Source: CAMAUF01 sp046152925 (GTDB lineage Bacteria; Chloroflexota; Dehalococcoidia; Tepidiformales; Tepidiformaceae). Taken from it: a stretch of 33,619 nucleotides of DNA. The translations under genes were made by a program, and so were the position numbers. The notes under the pieces are model-generated. The model saw only the letters and a program-made list of their open reading frames with translations. It was not told where the DNA came from and did no database searches. Positions 8,006 to 16,113 of this stretch are shown here, piece by piece. The stretch lies in the NCBI GenBank assembly GCA_046152925.1, contig JBJXFX010000149.1:1-33619 (forward strand), in the 5' to 3' direction. The stretch's first letter is position 1. Each line of letters starts with the position of its first letter.

Positions 8006-8818
8006 TCAGGAACCGGCTGATTGGGATACGGAGGCCACGCCCCCTTGGGCGTCGCCCGTCCCGTAGCTGTAGACCCAGAAGTAGTACGTCTTGCCGGGCA
8101 CGAGGTTCCGCACGGTGAAGGCTTGGTTAGGCCCAGCGTTGAAGACACCGCTCTCAGTCGTCGGGTTGTATGGCGTCGAGGGCTCCGCACCGATGATGGC
8201 GCCGAGGTCGCTATCTTCCCTGAAGTACACGTAATAGCCCTGGACGCAGCCGCCCGGGCTTTGCCAGCTCAGCGTGACTTCGCCGGTCCCACTCGCAACC
8301 GCGGCGAGGCCCGTCGGCGCCGTCGGGAAGCACTGCGGTTGCGGCGTGTCCAACGCGACGACATCGTTGGCGCTGACGCAGCCAAGCACATTGCAGACGG
8401 TCAGCGTCAACGTGACGGTTGGGCCGTTGAGGCTGGTGAAGTACGGCGCCGGCGAGGCCGACTGCATAGGGGCCGTGGCGCCGCCACTCGGCATTGCGTA
8501 GGTCCAGAGGAAGGTCTGGGTGCCCGATCCCGTCACCACCGGTGTGCATTGATATGGTGTGCCATCGGGGATTGGGCCAGCTGGGCAGCCGACATCGGCA
8601 ACCGCCGGCGGCGCGGCGAACTCGCCGCCCTGCGCCGCGTAGGAGACGCAGTCGCCCACGTTGGCAAAGGGCGTACCATCGGCGCGGTGGAGGCTGAGAT
8701 AGCCACCCTTCTGGCATGCCTTGGCGGCGCCGGAGTTGCCGCCGCCAGCTGAGGCCTGGACCGATTGGCCCGCGAGCGGGATTGCAAGCAGCGCCAACAA
8801 CAGAAGGAACCGTTTCAT
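8006..8818 (-). CDS. Secreted protein with a fibronectin type III-like domain
   Basis: A 270-residue product started at the ATG that opens a signal peptide (MKRFLLLLALLAIPLAG, cleavage near ASA at residue 24) and has a GAGG ribosome site 5 nt upstream. After the signal comes a Cys-containing segment (KACQKGGYLSLHRADG through VGDCVSYAAQGG), then an Ig-like stretch rich in Thr and Val with paired Cys (TVCNVLGCVSAND). A FN3-like C-terminal domain (about 170-265) includes GEVTLSWQSPGGCVQGYYVY and GKTYYFWVYSYGTGDAQ. The last domain is plainly related to the outer FN3 domains of the kinase encoded at 9623, which ends in EYHLWVFSYGPGDSQ. The gene is divergent from the regulator-kinase pair, so it may be a ligand, competitor or target of that system. 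Confidence 0.75.
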   Translation of the reverse strand: MKRFLLLLALLAIPLAGQSVQASAGGGNSGAAKACQKGGYLSLHRADGTPFANVGDCVSYAAQGGEFAAPPAVADVGCPAGPIPDGTPYQCTPVVTGSGTQTFLWTYAMPSGGATAPMQSASPAPYFTSLNGPTVTLTLTVCNVLGCVSANDVVALDTPQPQCFPTAPTGLAAVASGTGEVTLSWQSPGGCVQGYYVYFREDSDLGAIIGAEPSTPYNPTTESGVFNAGPNQAFTVRNLVPGKTYYFWVYSYGTGDAQGGVASVSQSAGS

Positions 8819-8910
8819 AGGAACCTCGGCCCACAGTGGGGGCGGCCGAAGCCTGAGGGCCGCCCGACGTGATCGCGATAGCGGCGCCCTTATGAACCGC
8901 TGACAGGGGC

Positions 8911-8938
8911 TTCCGTCGGCCCCGGCGGTCGCTATACT
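8911..8938 (+). promoter_or_regulatory. Possible promoter of the FHA regulator-kinase operon
   Basis: TATACT at 8933-8938 is a good -10 box 31 bp before the FHA regulator start codon. A -35 at TTCCGT (8911-8916, 16-nt spacer) is poor, so an activator or another sigma factor may be needed. A small GGGGC/GCCCC hairpin overlaps the -35 region. Confidence 0.4.
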
Positions 8939-8969
8939 CCGCCGCATTCGAGCCGGAGCGCCTCGCGTC

Positions 8970-9626
8970 ATGCCGTTCCTCATCGTCAAGGAGCTTGCCT
9001 CGGGCGCGCGGGTTTTCCGGCTCGGCGCCGCTGACGTGGTCATCGGGCGGGACGCCTACGCTTCCGTGCCACTCGAGGGGGTCTTTGCGTCGCGGGCTCA
9101 CGCTGCGATCCGGCCCACCGGTTGCGGCTTCGTCCTTGAAGATTGCCGCTCGAAGAACGGCACCTGGCTCAATGGAGCGCGATTGACGTCCGCAGTCCGG
9201 CTTTCACACGGCGACGAGATCGTGATCGGCGGCGCAAGCCTCGTCTTTATGGATGACGATGCCGATTTGCGGACCTGGACCGGACCGCTCATCGCGGCCA
9301 CTGGCGTCGAGGTCGACGCGGGGCGCCGCGTGGTGCGCCTCGATGGCCGCCCCATCGAAGCAAGCTTTTCGCCGCAAGAATTCGAACTGCTCGCGTTGCT
9401 CTGGGCAAACGGCGGCCGAGTCTGTAGCCGCCAGGCGATCGGCGACAGAGTTTGGGGACCCGCTGCCGGATCGTGCCCGCCATTCGACGTCAATATGGTC
9501 CACCAGCTCGTCCACCGGCTCCGCAATCGACTCGCCGCCGCGGGCATTGATCACTACCTCCCGATCGTGACGGTTGCCGGTGTGGGATATCGCCTGGACG
9601 CGCCAACTCAAGGAGCCCGAGCGTGA
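8970..9626 (+). CDS. FHA domain-winged helix (OmpR-type) transcriptional regulator
   Basis: This 218-residue protein joins an N-terminal FHA domain to a C-terminal DNA-binding domain. The FHA part (1-95) has VIGRD (24-28), SRAHA (41-45) and SKNGTWLNG (61-69), all phosphothreonine-peptide binding residues. Residues about 112-208 are an OmpR/PhoB-like winged helix: ASFSPQEFELLALLWANGG, VCSRQAI, the recognition-helix region VNMVHQLVHRLRNRL and the wing ending TVAGVGYRLD. No receiver domain is present, so the FHA domain should replace phospho-aspartate signalling. Its stop overlaps the kinase start by 4 bp (GTGA), a strong sign that the kinase phosphorylates a partner, or itself, that the FHA domain reads. 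Confidence 0.9.
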   Translation: MPFLIVKELASGARVFRLGAADVVIGRDAYASVPLEGVFASRAHAAIRPTGCGFVLEDCRSKNGTWLNGARLTSAVRLSHGDEIVIGGASLVFMDDDADLRTWTGPLIAATGVEVDAGRRVVRLDGRPIEASFSPQEFELLALLWANGGRVCSRQAIGDRVWGPAAGSCPPFDVNMVHQLVHRLRNRLAAAGIDHYLPIVTVAGVGYRLDAPTQGARA

Positions 9627-11221
9627 CCGAACGAGGCCCGGCAAGCATCTTCCCGGGCGCGCTCGGGCGGTATCGACTGGGTGCGCCCCTCGGGAGCGGC
9701 AGTTCCGGCTGGGTCTTCCGCGCCGCCGACCTCGACTCTGGGGCGGATGTCGCGCTCAAGCTCTTTCACCCGCACATCACCGCTCAGCCAGGCTTCGCAC
9801 GCCGCCTCAGTGCCGAGGTTCACCTTGGCCAGCGCGTGACGTCCCCGCACGTGTTGGCCATCGTCGATTCAGGCGTCGTCGACGGCCAAGCCTTCATCGC
9901 GACGCCCTTCATCGACGGGCTGAGTCTCGCCGCGGTGCTCCAGCGCGATGGCGCCTTGCCGATCGAGCGTGCCGTCCCCATCGTGGCCGCCGTCTCTCAG
10001 GCGCTGACCGCACTCCACGCGGCCGGCATCGTCCATCGGGACGTAAAGCCAGGAAACATCCTCCTGGACCAGGCGGGCAGCGTCCTGCTCGCGGATCTTG
10101 GGATAGCGCGCGACCTCGCCGACCCGACCACCCTGAGCACGGATTTCGCCGGCACGCTTGCGTACGCTGCGCCTGAACAGGGCCAGGGCACGGCTGGGCC
10201 GCCCGCCGACATCTTCGGTCTCGGCGCCACCCTTCGCCACGCACTCCTCGGCACGCCCGGGGCGCCGACCGTGCTTACGCCGCCCGGCGAGCGGGAGGCG
10301 GAACTCCGGCGGGCGCTCGCCCCAATCCCGGGCGAGATAGCGAAGTTCGTCGAAGCGTGCATGGCGACTGACCCACTCGGTCGGCCCACCGCAGCGGAGG
10401 CCGAAGCCGCACTCGGTCGCCTCAGGGCCGGAGGCCACGCCGGGAGAGTGCGCCACCGCCGGCCGCCGGCGATCCCGCGACGGCTTCGCAACCCGCTCAG
10501 TGCGGGAGTCCTCGCAGCGGGGGCAGCAGCGCTGGCGCTCGGCGCTGGAGTCCTCCTCGCCGGTGGCGGGACGTCGCCGGCAGCGGCCTGCACGATCGCA
10601 CCTCCAGCCGAGCCTTTGGTCGCGCCCGGCGGCGACTCGCAAGTCCGGCTCGAGTGGCCAATCGATCCTGGTTGCCGTCCAGCGGGCTACCGGCTTTCGT
10701 TTTCCGAACGCAATGACATCGCCTCCGTCCCCATCGACCAGATTCGCGACCATCGGCCCGAACCCGGCGCCAATTCTATGAGGGTTCACGCAGTCGTCCC
10801 GAAAGCTGGCACGCTCTATTACTTCTGGATTGAGGCGTACTCCTTCGACAACCAAAGCCAGCGCGTGGGACAGTTCGAAGGCATCGCTGGCGAAGGCTGC
10901 AAGAACGCACCTCCACCGGCGAACCTCCGCCTTGCCTCCGCCACGAGTTCGTCACTCAGCGTGGAGTGGGACTCTGGTGGCGGCTGCACGGCAGGGTTCG
11001 TCGTGTACTACTCCATGAGCCCCGACATTAAGTCGGTCGGTGCGGGTCGGCGCGCCACCGACGGACTCATCGACCTCGGCGACAAGTCCACGACGAGCGC
11101 CGAGGTCAGCCTCCTCTCCCCAGCGACCGAGTACCACCTGTGGGTCTTCTCCTACGGCCCAGGGGATTCGCAGTCGCTCACCGCCGCGGGCCCCCTTGCC
11201 GCCCGGACCACCGCACGCTGA
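9623..11221 (+). CDS. Transmembrane Ser/Thr protein kinase with extracellular FN3 domains
   Basis: The start is a GTG overlapping the previous stop (GTGA). Residues about 17-265 are a Hanks-type kinase: glycine loop GSGSSGWV, VALKLF with Lys46, helix C Glu65, catalytic HRDVKPGNILL (138-148), DLG (158-160) where most kinases have DFG, and APEQ (183-186). A basic juxtamembrane stretch (RRLRNP) precedes one membrane helix (about 293-314). Outside are two FN3-like domains (about 325-424 and 428-530), each with paired Cys, as in DPGCRPAGYRLSF and SGGGCTAGFVVYY. The layout is that of a PknB-like receptor kinase with FN3 instead of PASTA domains. Likely substrates are itself and proteins recognised by FHA domains. 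Confidence 0.9.
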   Translation: MTERGPASIFPGALGRYRLGAPLGSGSSGWVFRAADLDSGADVALKLFHPHITAQPGFARRLSAEVHLGQRVTSPHVLAIVDSGVVDGQAFIATPFIDGLSLAAVLQRDGALPIERAVPIVAAVSQALTALHAAGIVHRDVKPGNILLDQAGSVLLADLGIARDLADPTTLSTDFAGTLAYAAPEQGQGTAGPPADIFGLGATLRHALLGTPGAPTVLTPPGEREAELRRALAPIPGEIAKFVEACMATDPLGRPTAAEAEAALGRLRAGGHAGRVRHRRPPAIPRRLRNPLSAGVLAAGAAALALGAGVLLAGGGTSPAAACTIAPPAEPLVAPGGDSQVRLEWPIDPGCRPAGYRLSFSERNDIASVPIDQIRDHRPEPGANSMRVHAVVPKAGTLYYFWIEAYSFDNQSQRVGQFEGIAGEGCKNAPPPANLRLASATSSSLSVEWDSGGGCTAGFVVYYSMSPDIKSVGAGRRATDGLIDLGDKSTTSAEVSLLSPATEYHLWVFSYGPGDSQSLTAAGPLAARTTAR

Positions 11222-11284
11222 CTCGCGGTTCCGCGTTGCCCATCGCCCCCCTACCGTAGCTCCACCTTCTCCCGGAGCCTCCAG

Positions 11285-11698
11285 ATGCCCACCTACAACC
11301 AGCTCACGGTCGGCGATAGCGCCTCCTTCTCCAAGACCGTGAGCGAGACCGATGTTTACCTCTTCGCCGGGATCACCGGGGACATGAACCCCGCCCACGT
11401 CAACGCCGTCGCGGCCAGCGAGAACATGTTCAAGCAGCGCATCGCCCACGGCATGCTCACCGGGTCGTTCATCTCCACCGTCCTGGCAATGCACATGCCC
11501 GGCCCGGGGACTATCTACCTCGGGCAGGAGCTGCAGTTCCGCGCCCCCGTCTTCATCGGCGACACCGTGACGGCGCGCGTCGAACTCGTCGAGAAGCTCG
11601 AACCGCGTAAGTGGACCAAGTTCAAGACCCAGGTCCACAACCAGGATGGCAAGCTCGTCGTCGACGGCTTCGCGACAGTGATCCCGCCGAGCGCGTGA
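11285..11698 (+). CDS. MaoC-like (R)-specific enoyl-CoA hydratase
   Basis: A 137-residue single hotdog-fold protein of the MaoC/PhaJ type. The active-site motif AGITGDMNPAH contains the catalytic Asp33 and His38, and the protein continues with the typical RIAHGMLTGSFIS helix and a PVFIGDTVTARVEL strand. Such enzymes hydrate 2-enoyl-CoA to (R)-3-hydroxyacyl-CoA, linking beta-oxidation to other pools, and also act on branched or dicarboxylic acyl-CoAs. A GGAG ribosome site precedes the ATG. It opens a plus-strand run in which most junctions are 4-bp overlaps and which also holds two CoA-transferases and a crotonase, so a joint role in acyl-CoA metabolism is likely. Confidence 0.88.
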   Translation: MPTYNQLTVGDSASFSKTVSETDVYLFAGITGDMNPAHVNAVAASENMFKQRIAHGMLTGSFISTVLAMHMPGPGTIYLGQELQFRAPVFIGDTVTARVELVEKLEPRKWTKFKTQVHNQDGKLVVDGFATVIPPSA

Positions 11699-12276
11699 AC
11701 GCTGGCATAGCCCGAGCGCGGGCGCCCGGCGAACATAGCCTGGTGGCCGAATCACCAGCACGCGTCCGCAAGCGGATCTCGCACGAACTGCCTGTGGAGG
11801 AGCGATCCTCCCGGCGGACGGCGTGGTGGATCGGCGGCCTGCTCGGCGTCCTCGTGGGCGCGGTCGTCGCCTTCTTCGTCGTACCGCCGCTGATGAACCA
11901 GTATTTCGGCACCGCCGATGTCGGCCTCGGCACTGCACACAGCGCCGATGGCGGGCGCTACACCCTGACGGCGTTCGACGAGGAGCCGGGCCTAGATGGG
12001 ACTCGCACCCTGGTCGCGACCTTCGAAGTGGCGTCCCGCAGTGGCGCCGAGTTCGGCTTGGCCGCCGCGAGGCTGCGCCTCGAGGGCGGAGCCATCCTGC
12101 CGCCCGCGCGCCCCAGCGGCTCCGCGGTCCCGGACCCCCTCGTCCTCGAGGCGGGCGCGAGCCGGACGGTGGAACTGCGCTTCAGCGTCCCCGCCGGCCT
12201 CGGCAGCAAAGCCGAGTACATCGAGTTCAGCCAGCCACGCGTGCGCTTCCACGTCGAGCCCGGAGAGCCCGAATGA
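11695..12276 (+). CDS. Single-pass membrane protein, unknown function
   Basis: The start is a GTG overlapping the maoC-like stop (GTGA), preferred to an in-frame start farther up inside that gene. The 193-residue product has a cytoplasmic basic N-terminus, one membrane helix (about 45-66, IGGLLGVLVGAVVAFFVV) and an outer domain of about 120 residues. The pattern of that domain is that of a beta-sandwich resembling DUF4352-type lipoprotein domains: RYTLTAFDEEPG, TLVATFEVASRSGAEF, ASRTVELRFSVPAG. No family is assigned with certainty. It overlaps the next gene by 4 bp (ATGA). Confidence 0.65.
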   Translation: MNAGIARARAPGEHSLVAESPARVRKRISHELPVEERSSRRTAWWIGGLLGVLVGAVVAFFVVPPLMNQYFGTADVGLGTAHSADGGRYTLTAFDEEPGLDGTRTLVATFEVASRSGAEFGLAAARLRLEGGAILPPARPSGSAVPDPLVLEAGASRTVELRFSVPAGLGSKAEYIEFSQPRVRFHVEPGEPE

Positions 12277-12827
12277 ACGACCCAAGGCTAGCGACCACCC
12301 TGCCGCACTACCTGAGGCCGGGCCTTCGCCTCGTCTTTGTCGGATACAACCCAGGGATCGAATCCGCCCGTCTCGGCCACTACTACGCCTTTCGGGGCAA
12401 CGTCTTCTGGCGCCATCTCAACCAAAGCGGCCTCGTGCCCGAAACCGTCGGCTTCGAGGACGATGCCCGCCTCATGGACGTCGCAGGCATCGGCTTCACC
12501 GACCTCTGCCCGCGCCCGACCACGCGGGCCGACGAGCTGACCGCCCAGGAAGTGGCGGAAGGCGCCCTTCGCCTCCACCGCGAACTGGCGGAGGCGGCGC
12601 CCCGGTTCGCCGTCTTCAGTGGCAAGGGCATCTGGGGCCACCTCGGCAACCACGTCCTCGGCTTCGACCGCACCCGCCTCGCCGCGGTCGCCTTCGGCGA
12701 ACAGCCCGAGCGCCTCGGCGAGACGCGCGTGTGGCTCATCCCCAGTTCCAGCGGCCTGGCCAGCAAGTTTCACCGCCTCCGGCTGGACCTCCTCCGCGAG
12801 ATCGCCGCCGCCCTCGACGCGGACTGA
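12273..12827 (+). CDS. mug: Mug/TDG-family mismatch-specific uracil-DNA glycosylase
   Basis: A 184-residue protein of uracil-DNA glycosylase family 2. The active-site motif VGYNPGIESA (23-32) carries the catalytic Asn26. HYYAFRGNVFWRHLNQSGL follows, and the C-terminal motif IPSSSGLASKF corresponds to the PNPSGL loop that wedges into DNA. Family members remove uracil or thymine opposite guanine, and ethenocytosine. The start ATG overlaps the upstream stop (ATGA). A DNA-repair gene in an acyl-CoA operon is probably a matter of transcription rather than of function. GC-rich genomes are prone to cytosine deamination, which makes the gene unsurprising. Confidence 0.88.
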   Translation: MNDPRLATTLPHYLRPGLRLVFVGYNPGIESARLGHYYAFRGNVFWRHLNQSGLVPETVGFEDDARLMDVAGIGFTDLCPRPTTRADELTAQEVAEGALRLHRELAEAAPRFAVFSGKGIWGHLGNHVLGFDRTRLAAVAFGEQPERLGETRVWLIPSSSGLASKFHRLRLDLLREIAAALDAD

Positions 12828-12883
12828 GCGGCGCCCTTCCCCGCCCTGCCGCGGCGATCCACAATCCGCAGCCGGAGGAAGCC

Positions 12884-13957
12884 ATGGATCACCCGCTCGC
12901 CGGCGTACGCGTGCTCGAAGTCGGCGGAGGCATCGCGGCTGCCTTCGCGACCCGCTGGCTGGCCGGCTTCGGCGCCGACGTTGTCCGCAGTGAAGGGCCG
13001 TCCGGGCTCCTCACCGCCGACGAAGAGGTCTACCTCCTCGCCGGAAAGCGCCGCGTCTTCGCTGGCGCGGGCCTCTTCGACCTCGCCCTGAACGCGGATA
13101 TCGTCGTCGAAGACGGCCCTCCGGGAGTGCTAGCCGCCATCGGGCTCGACCCGGCCCGTCTCCGGCGCGAACGACCGCAGCTCGTTGGCCTCTCGATCAC
13201 GCCATTCGGACAGAGCGGCCCCTACCGCGAGTTCAGCCACACCAACCTCGTCACCCACGCGATGGGCGGCATCCTCGGGCTCACCGGCACTCCCGACCGG
13301 CCGCCCCTCGTCAACGGCGGCAGCCAGGCGTACTACCTCGGCGGACTCAACGGCTTCGCAGCCGTCGTCGCTGCGTACTTCGGCGCCCTCGTCCATGGCG
13401 AAGGCGATTGGGTCGACATTTCGATGCAGGAGTGCGCCGCAGCCATGCTGGAGCTGTACGGCCCCCGCACCGAAGCGTCGACGGGTGTCGCAGCGGTGCG
13501 CCTCGGCAACCACACGTCGGCCGTGTGGGGCATCTACCCCGTTCTCGATGGCTACGGCGGCGTCTGCTGCCTCGCGCGCCAAATCCCGGCCTTCTTCTCC
13601 GTCGTCGGCGACCCCGACCTCCTGGACGAACGCTTTCGCGACCCCACGCAGCGGCTCGCGAACAACGACGAGTTGAGCGCGAAGCTCTACGCCTGGTTCG
13701 CGACCAAGACGAAGCAGGAACTGCTCGAGCTCGGGCCTGTCCACAAGGTGCCTTTCGGCGCCGTGGTCACCCCGCGGGAGCTGCTCGAGAACGCCAGCCT
13801 GCGCGAACGGCGCTTCTTCGACACCGTCGAAACGCCGGAGGGCGCGGCCCAGATCCCGGGCCGGCCGTTTCTCGGGCTGCCTTGGGAGGGCGGCACGCTT
13901 TCGAAGGCCGGGGCCGACACCGCTGCCGTCCTCCGCGATTGGGGAGTGGCCCAATGA
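12884..13957 (+). CDS. Class III (CaiB/BaiF) CoA-transferase subunit lacking the catalytic Asp
   Basis: A 357-residue member of the formyl-CoA transferase-like family, with a good ribosome site (GGAGGAA, 3 nt before ATG). It begins LAGVRVLEVGGGIAAAFATR and includes LVGLSITPFGQSGPY, TGTPDRPPLVNGG and FFDTVETPEGA, all family blocks. Aligned over 21 positions without gaps with the next gene product, Tyr150 stands where that protein has Asp174, the residue that forms the acyl anhydride in this family. The N-terminal domain is also shortened. It is therefore probably a non-catalytic partner in a heteromer with the next protein, as described for two-subunit class III transferases such as benzylsuccinate CoA-transferase. 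The substrate is unknown. Confidence 0.85.
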   Translation: MDHPLAGVRVLEVGGGIAAAFATRWLAGFGADVVRSEGPSGLLTADEEVYLLAGKRRVFAGAGLFDLALNADIVVEDGPPGVLAAIGLDPARLRRERPQLVGLSITPFGQSGPYREFSHTNLVTHAMGGILGLTGTPDRPPLVNGGSQAYYLGGLNGFAAVVAAYFGALVHGEGDWVDISMQECAAAMLELYGPRTEASTGVAAVRLGNHTSAVWGIYPVLDGYGGVCCLARQIPAFFSVVGDPDLLDERFRDPTQRLANNDELSAKLYAWFATKTKQELLELGPVHKVPFGAVVTPRELLENASLRERRFFDTVETPEGAAQIPGRPFLGLPWEGGTLSKAGADTAAVLRDWGVAQ

Positions 13958-15183
13958 AGAAGCTGCCGTTCGAGGGCGTCCGCGTCCTGGACCTGACGAT
14001 GATGTGGGCGGGCCCGTTCGCGACGAAACTCCTCGCCGAGATGGGCGCGGAAGTCCTCAAGATCGAGTCGCCACGGGCGTGGGACAACATCCGGACCCTC
14101 ATCCCGCAGCCGGGCATCGCCGACCCCTGGAACTCCTCCTACTACTTCAACGAGTACAACCGGAACAAGAAGTCGGTCACGCTGGACCTCGCGCAGCCGC
14201 GTGGCGTCGACGTATTCCTCGACCTCGTGGCCCAGTCAGATGTGGTGATCGAGAACTACCGCGCCGACGTGCTTGAAAAGCTCGGACTCGGGTACGAAGC
14301 GCTCCGGCGGATGAACCCCGCGATCATCCTCATCAGCATGGCCGGCTTCGGCAAGACCGGACCCGAGCGGGACAGCGTCGGCTTCGGGCCGATCATTGAG
14401 CAACTCGGCGGTCTCGTTTCGATGACCGGCTACGGCGACGGCGGCCCGATGAAGACCGGCATCTCGTACGGCGACCCCGTGGGCGGGATCTCGGCGGCGG
14501 GCGCGGTCGGCCTGGCGCTGATCCAGCGGCAGCGTACCGGCAAGGGCTGCGCCATCGACCTCGCCCAGCGCGAGACGATGGCCGCGATGATCGGCGAGGC
14601 CTACGTCGCCGCCTCTCTGCGCGGCGAGGACCCCGTGCACTATGGCAACCGTTCGCCGCGCTGGGCGCCGCAGGGCGTCTACCGGGCTGCCGGCGACGAG
14701 CAGTGGATCGCCATTTCCTGCACGAGCGACGGCGAGTGGGCCGCCCTCGCGGCTGCGATCGGGCGCAACGACCTCGCTGGACTCTCGCTCGACGAGCGCC
14801 GCGACCGGCACGACGATCTGGACACCGCGATCCAGGCGTGGACCACGCAACAGGACCCGCAAGCGGCGATGCTGCTCCTCCAGGACGCAGGGGTGCCCGC
14901 GGGCCGCGTCCTCGACACCCAGGCGATTCACGACGACCCGCACCTCGCGGCGCGCGGCTTCTGGGTCCGCCTCCCGCACCCGAGGACCGCCGCGTATCGG
15001 CAATCCGGGGTCGTGTGGCGCCTGGCCGAAGCGAACCCGCAGCTCGTGCGGCACGCCCCGCTCTTCGGCGAGCACACGCGGGAAGTCCTCGGCGACTTGC
15101 TCGGCTTCGGCGAGGCCGATTTCGCGGAGCTCGAAGCCGCGGGCATCATCGCGGACGCGCCGGTGAACCCGGGGGTGGGGTAA
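13954..15183 (+). CDS. Class III (CaiB/BaiF) CoA-transferase, catalytic subunit
   Basis: A 409-residue full-length family member: FEGVRVLDLTMMWAGPFATK, KSVTLDLAQPRG, DVVIENYRADVLEKLGLGY, ILISMAGFGKTGP and the catalytic region KTGISYGDPVGG with Asp174. Enzymes of this family move CoA between carboxylic acids through an enzyme-bound anhydride, with substrates such as succinate, carnitine, benzylsuccinate or bile acids. Its ATG overlaps the stop of the preceding subunit (ATGA), which supports a 1:1 complex. The MaoC hydratase and crotonase in the same run suggest activation and hydration of an acid during its breakdown; which acid cannot be read from the sequence. Confidence 0.92.
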   Translation: MKKLPFEGVRVLDLTMMWAGPFATKLLAEMGAEVLKIESPRAWDNIRTLIPQPGIADPWNSSYYFNEYNRNKKSVTLDLAQPRGVDVFLDLVAQSDVVIENYRADVLEKLGLGYEALRRMNPAIILISMAGFGKTGPERDSVGFGPIIEQLGGLVSMTGYGDGGPMKTGISYGDPVGGISAAGAVGLALIQRQRTGKGCAIDLAQRETMAAMIGEAYVAASLRGEDPVHYGNRSPRWAPQGVYRAAGDEQWIAISCTSDGEWAALAAAIGRNDLAGLSLDERRDRHDDLDTAIQAWTTQQDPQAAMLLLQDAGVPAGRVLDTQAIHDDPHLAARGFWVRLPHPRTAAYRQSGVVWRLAEANPQLVRHAPLFGEHTREVLGDLLGFGEADFAELEAAGIIADAPVNPGVG

Positions 15184-15226
15184 GGGCGCACCGGAAGGTC
15201 CGGTGATCATGTACTCTGAGGGCACC

Positions 15227-15667
15227 ATGACCCCCACAGCGTCCGCCGACGCGGCGACACGTGCCGACCACGCGGGTGGTGCCGAGATTGGGATGGACCA
15301 CCACTTCTCCCTCATGTCCATGTACCTGGACCGGCTCCGGCTCCTTGACCACGGCTGGCAGGCTGACCTCGATACTCCGCCGACGACCGAGGCGGTCCGC
15401 TGGCGCGCCGCGTACCTTCTGGCCAGCCTGCGGCGGCGAGGGCAGCCCACCGGCGAGGCCGTGATCGTCCCGATCTATGACGGCGAACTTGAGTTGGAGT
15501 GGCTCGAACCCGACAAGGACCGAGACCTTGTGGTCGAAATTCGCAACGACGGGCGCTTCCGGGTACTGCTCCACTCCTCCGGCTCCTTCCAAACCTCGGA
15601 GTCGACATCCATTGAACAGGCCCAGGCCCTGATTGAATCCTGGTTCCTCTCTGCACAAGCAGCATGA
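15227..15667 (+). CDS. Unrecognised protein, first of a two-gene pair
   Basis: The product is 146 residues long from ATG 15227, which has a GAGGG ribosome site; an ATG at 15209 would add six residues. Residues about 28-55 form a helical segment with HGWQADLDTPPTTEA, then come VIVPIYDGELELEWLEPD and DLVVEIRNDGRFRVLLHS. The pattern of one helix pair and a small beta-sheet with an LEW motif resembles small proteins seen elsewhere in two-gene cassettes, but I cannot name a function. It overlaps the next gene by 4 bp and lies 43 bp after the CoA-transferase. No signal peptide or membrane helix is present. Confidence 0.6.
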   Translation: MTPTASADAATRADHAGGAEIGMDHHFSLMSMYLDRLRLLDHGWQADLDTPPTTEAVRWRAAYLLASLRRRGQPTGEAVIVPIYDGELELEWLEPDKDRDLVVEIRNDGRFRVLLHSSGSFQTSESTSIEQAQALIESWFLSAQAA

Positions 15668-16113
15668 AGCTGACTGACGATGACACCTTCCTGCGCCGTC
15701 TGATCGCCGAGAGCCACCTGGCTCGCGCGAGGGGACAGACCGGCTGGGAGCGAACACGCGGCGTGTTCAAGATCCGGTCGGCCGCGCTCCCCGACGGCCG
15801 GCGGCGGGCCTCCGTCGGCGTCGTCCGTCCCGGGCACGGGCCAGCCGAGCTCTACGCACGCGACTGTGGTGACGATGGCCGTTGCGGGGTTGGATCGATT
15901 TCGCATGCGTCGATCTCGGGCGCCGGGGGCTCCGTGTCGCATGATCCGGAAGGCGGCAACGAGTACCACTGCTCACTCGAATTCCCGGACGACCTCGTCA
16001 CGGCGTTTCGCTTGGCGCAGGCTTGCCGGGTAGAGGTCTGGCCCACCACCATCCCACCTGAAACACGACTCCTCCTGCCACGACCATCCCCTGCACCAAC
16101 GGAGACCACATGA
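15664..16113 (+). CDS. Unrecognised protein, second of a two-gene pair
   Basis: A 149-residue soluble protein. An N-terminal helix (FLRRLIAESHLARARG) is followed by a beta-rich part (FKIRSAALPDGRRRASVGVV, then RDCGDDGRCGVGSISH) and EFPDDLVTAFRLAQACRVEV, ending in a proline-rich tail. No family is recognised. It overlaps both neighbours by 4 bp (ATGA at each end), so its translation is tied to the partner before it and to the crotonase after it. Tight pairing of two small unknown proteins is compatible with a toxin-antitoxin-like or complex-forming pair, but nothing in the sequence shows this directly. Confidence 0.6.
   Translation: MKLTDDDTFLRRLIAESHLARARGQTGWERTRGVFKIRSAALPDGRRRASVGVVRPGHGPAELYARDCGDDGRCGVGSISHASISGAGGSVSHDPEGGNEYHCSLEFPDDLVTAFRLAQACRVEVWPTTIPPETRLLLPRPSPAPTETT

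Noticed and set aside
11996..12883. N-terminal extension of the first CoA-transferase frame back through the membrane protein and mug genes
   Set aside because: The CoA-transferase fold begins at ATG 12884 with a strong ribosome site; the upstream residues are shadow sequence.
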